NCBI GenBank assembly: GCA_949316495.1
Contig: OX439002.1
Span: forward strand, 53,657,531-53,721,530
Origin: Amphiduros pacificus
Lineage: Eukaryota; Annelida; Polychaeta; Phyllodocida; Hesionidae
Reading direction: 5' to 3'
DNA: 64,000 nt
Position 1 is the first letter of the stretch, and the number at the start of each line of letters is the position of its first letter. Both the position numbers and the translations under genes were made by a program. Positions 12,006 through 64,000 of this stretch are shown here, one piece after another. The notes under the pieces were generated by a model, which was given only the letters and a program-made list of their open reading frames with translations, ran no database searches and was not told the origin of the DNA.

Positions 12006-12769
12006 ACATTTTTAACCAGTTCTCACAGGCCATTAGGATATAGATATCCAATGAGTTTCACACATAAAAATGTATCTGTATACCTGCTACCTCATAAAAA
12101 AGAATTTCATAGGCAATTACACAAGACAATACAACTCATCTAAACTCATCACAAGTTACATGACTGTCTAGACAGAAAACAATAATAAAATAAAATTAAT
12201 ATGAGGATTAATCTTAAGGGTGAAAAATACTGGATCTATTTCCAAGAAAGCTATGTTAATCACCTATTATCTACATTGTTGGTTCCAGTTCTACTTAATG
12301 CCTCAAATATCACATTATGATCGAATTTCAATTATAATTCACCAGCCATTTCTGCACGACTTTGACCTTTCTGCTCTTATACGACAGTAAAACAATTCTG
12401 AGATATTATTCGTCAAATGTCAAATACAGTTACAGTTTTTATATGGAAATGATTCCAAGGTTCCTGATCAAATCCCATAAAAAGAAACTGAATCACACAA
12501 ATAAATACAAATTTCATCATGGCATGAAGCAAAGAAGCTCCAGGGTTGCCTTAAATTTTAATTTCTTATTATTCATGAATTTAAAATTTGTCAAACTATT
12601 TGTAAAGATTTACTCGACACATAAATTTGTCCTAATATGTCAAAATGTGGCTGTGTTGATCATTTCATTTTTCTTTATCTATAAACATTTTATTAAGAGA
12701 TTAACAGATTAAGAGCTTCAACTGATTACCAAACTTCTCACAGCAATAAAAAAAAAAGTCGCAGCTTAC
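12006..12769. other. Intron or flank downstream of PRKDC exon 25
   Basis: AT-rich non-coding DNA directly 3' (in gene sense) of the exon 25 donor. The open frame at 12,362-12,712 has strongly biased AT codons and no recognisable domain. Confidence 0.45.
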
Positions 12770-61094
<48,325 letters not shown>

Positions 61095-62329
61095 CTATAT
61101 AAAACATTAAAAAAATAAAATACCCCTCAGCTTGTAGCAACAGTAAAAGGAGTAGAAATCTAGTGCTGTTATGTATTTAAGGTTGAAGTCTGGTAATACT
61201 AATACCTTGGCAATTATCATGGGTCACATGACATTAAAATGTAGGTCAAGGTCAAAAGTAATACATTTTGAGAAATTAATACCATATATTTGAGGTTTAA
61301 GTCTGGTAATATTAATACCTTGAATATTACCACTTCCACAAAAGTTTCAGAGATCGGGTTACATGACCTTAAAATGTCAAGGTCATCAACAACATATAAC
61401 TTTGAGACAGTGGTTAGTTGTATCCATGGTTTAGGTTTGATATTGATATCTTAATTTGGTAGCAACTCACCATGTTCACAAGGTATTCAGAGACTGGGAC
61501 ACATGACCTTGAAATGTAAGTCAAGGTCATATACAAGAAAACACATTACTCAGAGGGGTGTTTTTAAAGTTTTTTTTATGAAATTCGGTTTCAATTACCC
61601 CAACATAAATTTCTACGCCATTTGAAAATTGATGGGTCTTCTGTTAATTCCAAATCATCCACTGAATTCTTGGTAACCTTTGCTAAGCTAACCAGTGATC
61701 TAGAGCAAACACCTAGTCAATGTTTGGCAACAATGGGGCACCTTTGGATTGGGACAATGGGGTGATTTAGCTTGCAAAAGCCTGTTTATCTGTTAATGTT
61801 TGTCTCATCTATTAGTGCAAGCTTAACAAGTAACAACCTCACGGACCATAACAGTCATAACAGTCATATGAGTACCAGACACTTTCAGCAAAACACGTAC
61901 AGCAGTCCTGGCAGGCGTATTTGACTGATTTCAGGGAGAAGCTTAAATGCATCACAGTATCATGACTTCTTATCATTTAAACATCTACAAACATCTTATA
62001 AACCCCAAATCTCTGCAAAACTGCTTCTGACCTCTGTGATTTCATCAAATCTTTAACCAAATCAAATCCCCTCCTCTATATCTCTGGGGCACCTCCATTC
62101 ACAGATTTATATACAGGTTTTTATTAGGTTAAATGTTGTTTGTTGAATAAAAATATATAAACATAGGCATCAGAGATGCATCAACCCTCAGCCCTGGTAA
62201 CTCATTGCACAACATTCGCTCCACACAATATTTGTGAACAAAACGTCACTGCACCAAGGCAAATTGATGCAGGGGTAAAAAACCCATAAAATCTACTTCC
62301 TTTGATAGCTTAGGTGTGTCAAGTATCAT
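61095..62329. other. PRKDC intron upstream of exon 1, with dispersed repeat
   Basis: About 61,200-61,540 holds two to three diverged copies of a unit with 'catgaccttaaaatgtaRgtcaaggtca' character and 'ggtttaagtctggtaatattaatacctt'. The rest is plain intron. Confidence 0.5.
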
Positions 62330-64000
62330 GAAACTGTCATCATTTACTCTAGAATTTTTGATATGGGCCTGTGACCTTGAAAAGCAGGTTAAGGTCACCG
62401 TCCATCAAACTCATCTGGAGTCTTCCCAGATTCTTATGTGTGTCAATTTTCATGAAGCTGCCATCATTTGTTCTTAAGTTATCACAATGACAAGGATGAT
62501 TTCACATAATTGTCCCTGTGACCTTGAAATCAGGTGAAGGTCATGTTCCATCAAGAGAAGTCTGAGGTCTTCACCAGATGCTTGTGTGTGTCAAATCTCA
62601 TAAAGCTGCCATCATTCGTTCTTGAGTTATTGCGATTCTTGGGATTTCACATAATTGTCCCTGTGACCTTGAAAAATAGGTCAAGGTCGCCGTCCACCGA
62701 ACTAGTCCGAGGTTTTCACCAGATGCTTATGCGTGTAAAGTTTCATGAAGCTGCCATCATTTGTTCTTGAGTTATCACGATGACAAGGATGATTTAACAT
62801 AATTATCCCTGTGACCTTGAAAAGTAGGTGAAGGTCATGTTTCAAAGAAAAAATTCTGAGGTCTTCACCAGATGCTTGTGTGTGTCAAATCTCATAAAGC
62901 TGCCATCATTCGTTCTTGAGTTATTGCGATTCTTGGGATTTCACGTAATTGTCCCTGTGACCTTGAAAAATAGGTCAAGGTCGCTGTCCACCGAACTAGT
63001 CCGAGGTTTTCACCAGATGCTTATGTGTGTAAAGTTTCATGAAGCTGCCATCATTTGTTCTTAAGTTATCACGATGACAAGGATGATTTCACATAATTGT
63101 CCCTGTGACCTTGAAATCAGGTGAAGGTCATGTTCCATCAAGAGAAGTCTGAGGTCTTCACCAGATGCTTGCGTGTGTCAAATCTCATAAAGCTGCCATC
63201 ATTCGTTCTTGAGTTATTGCGATTCTTGGGATTTCACATAATTGTCCCTGTGACCTTGAAAAATAGGTCAAGGTCGCTGTCCACCGAACTAGTCCGAGGT
63301 TTTCACCAGATGCTTATGCGTGTAAAGTTTCATGAAGCTGCCATCATTTGTTCTTGAGTTATCACAATGACAAGGATGATTTCACATAATTATCCCTGTG
63401 ACCTTGAAAAGTAGGTAAAGGTCATGTTTCAAAGAAAAAATTCTGAGGTCTTCACCAGATGCTTGTGTGTGTCAAATCTCATAAAGCTGCCATCATTCAT
63501 TCTTGAGTTATTGCGATTCTTGGGATTTCACATAATTGTCCGTGACCTTGAAAAATAGGTCAAGGTCGCCATCCATCAAACTCATTCGAGGTTTTCACCA
63601 GATGCTTTTGTGTGTCAAGTTTCATGAAGCTGCCATCATTTGTTCTCGAGTTATCGCGATGACAAGATGATTTCACATAATTGTCCCTGTGACCTTGAAA
63701 AGTAGGTGAAGGTCATGTTTCATAGAAAAAATTCTGAGGTCTTCACCAGATACTTATGTGTGTCAAATCTAATAAAGCTACAATTATTCGTTCTTGAGTT
63801 ATTGTGATTCTTGGGATTTCACATAATTGTCCATGTGACCTTGAAAAATAGGTCAAGGTCGCCGTCCATCGAACTCGTCCGAGGTTTTCACCAGATGCAT
63901 ATGTGTGTCAAGTTTCATGAAGCTGCCATCATTTGTTCTCGAGTTATCGCGATGACAAGATGATTTCACATAATTGTCCCTGTGACCTTAGAAAGTAGGT
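62330..64000. repeat. 147-bp tandem array with dense nuclear-receptor-type half-sites
   Basis: At least 12 tandem units averaging 147 bp run to the window end, where the array is cut. Each unit has TGTCCCTGTGACCTTGAAAA, then AGGTCAAGGTCRCCGTCC and CTGCCATCATTYGTTCTTGA. Spacing alternates near 144 and 149 bp, and frames repeat every 293-294 bp, so a dimer is the higher-order unit. The 78-codon frames across it (MKVMF...) are repeat artefacts. Confidence 0.95.

Noticed and set aside
11535-12143. Long periodic frames on both strands (SSHAQV and MTTHLG repeats)
   Set aside because: They are simply the 18-bp minisatellite read in frame; 18 is a multiple of three, so stops are absent on several frames at once.
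12362-12712. 116-codon plus-strand frame next to PRKDC exon 25
   Set aside because: Extreme AT-driven composition (Phe, Lys, Tyr, Ile) and no domain; typical of open frames by chance in AT-rich intron DNA.
62534-63357. Three near-identical 78-codon plus-strand frames
   Set aside because: They recur every 293-294 bp with the tandem array and have no known domain; they reflect the repeat unit.

Overview
The window is eukaryotic nuclear DNA from an animal. It is AT-rich, has GT-AG introns, and is crowded with minisatellites, MITE-like elements and LINE copies. The gene content and the dispersed 'TGACCTTGA...TCAAGGTCA' repeats point to a lophotrochozoan, most likely a marine mollusc. That taxonomic call is inference; no marker gene in the window proves it.

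The main gene is on the minus strand: the 3' half of PRKDC, which encodes DNA-PKcs, the PI3K-like kinase of non-homologous end joining. I assembled 25 consecutive coding exons from 61,094 down to 12,770 by homology, with junction phases matching throughout. They give about 1,141 codons covering most of the FAT region, the whole kinase domain and the start of the FATC linker. Upstream exons lie beyond base 64,000. The last coding part (the FATC tail ending in a W-x-x-W-type motif) was not found in bases 1-12,769 and probably lies beyond base 1. Exons 1-23 are compact (41.3-61.1 kb). Introns of 22.6 kb and 5.8 kb then separate exons 23, 24 and 25.

A second host gene, an intronless beta-1,3-galactosyltransferase-like GT31 enzyme of 348 aa (58,193-59,239, plus strand), is nested antisense in the PRKDC intron between exons 1 and 2. 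The intron between exons 24 and 25 holds a 5'-truncated LINE with a 933-codon open reverse-transcriptase frame. An older, broken LINE fragment lies at 10.2-10.7 kb.

The most unusual signal is a set of tandem duplications inside PRKDC that are anchored on exon-intron junctions. The donors of exons 3, 5, 12 and 15 and the acceptors of exons 19 and 23 each sit at the edge of a tandem repeat whose unit contains the last or first bases of the exon plus the splice site. Copy numbers run from 2 to about 43, so the introns carry dozens of decoy splice sites. The deep-intron arrays (0.66-2.03, 6.6-7.0, 7.8-8.1, 11.6-12.0, 20.1-20.5, 23.3-25.5, 34.3-35.0, 37.2-38.4 and 62.3-64.0 kb) show no such link. 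The remaining stretches are AT-rich intron or flank with dispersed repeats and no recognisable genes.
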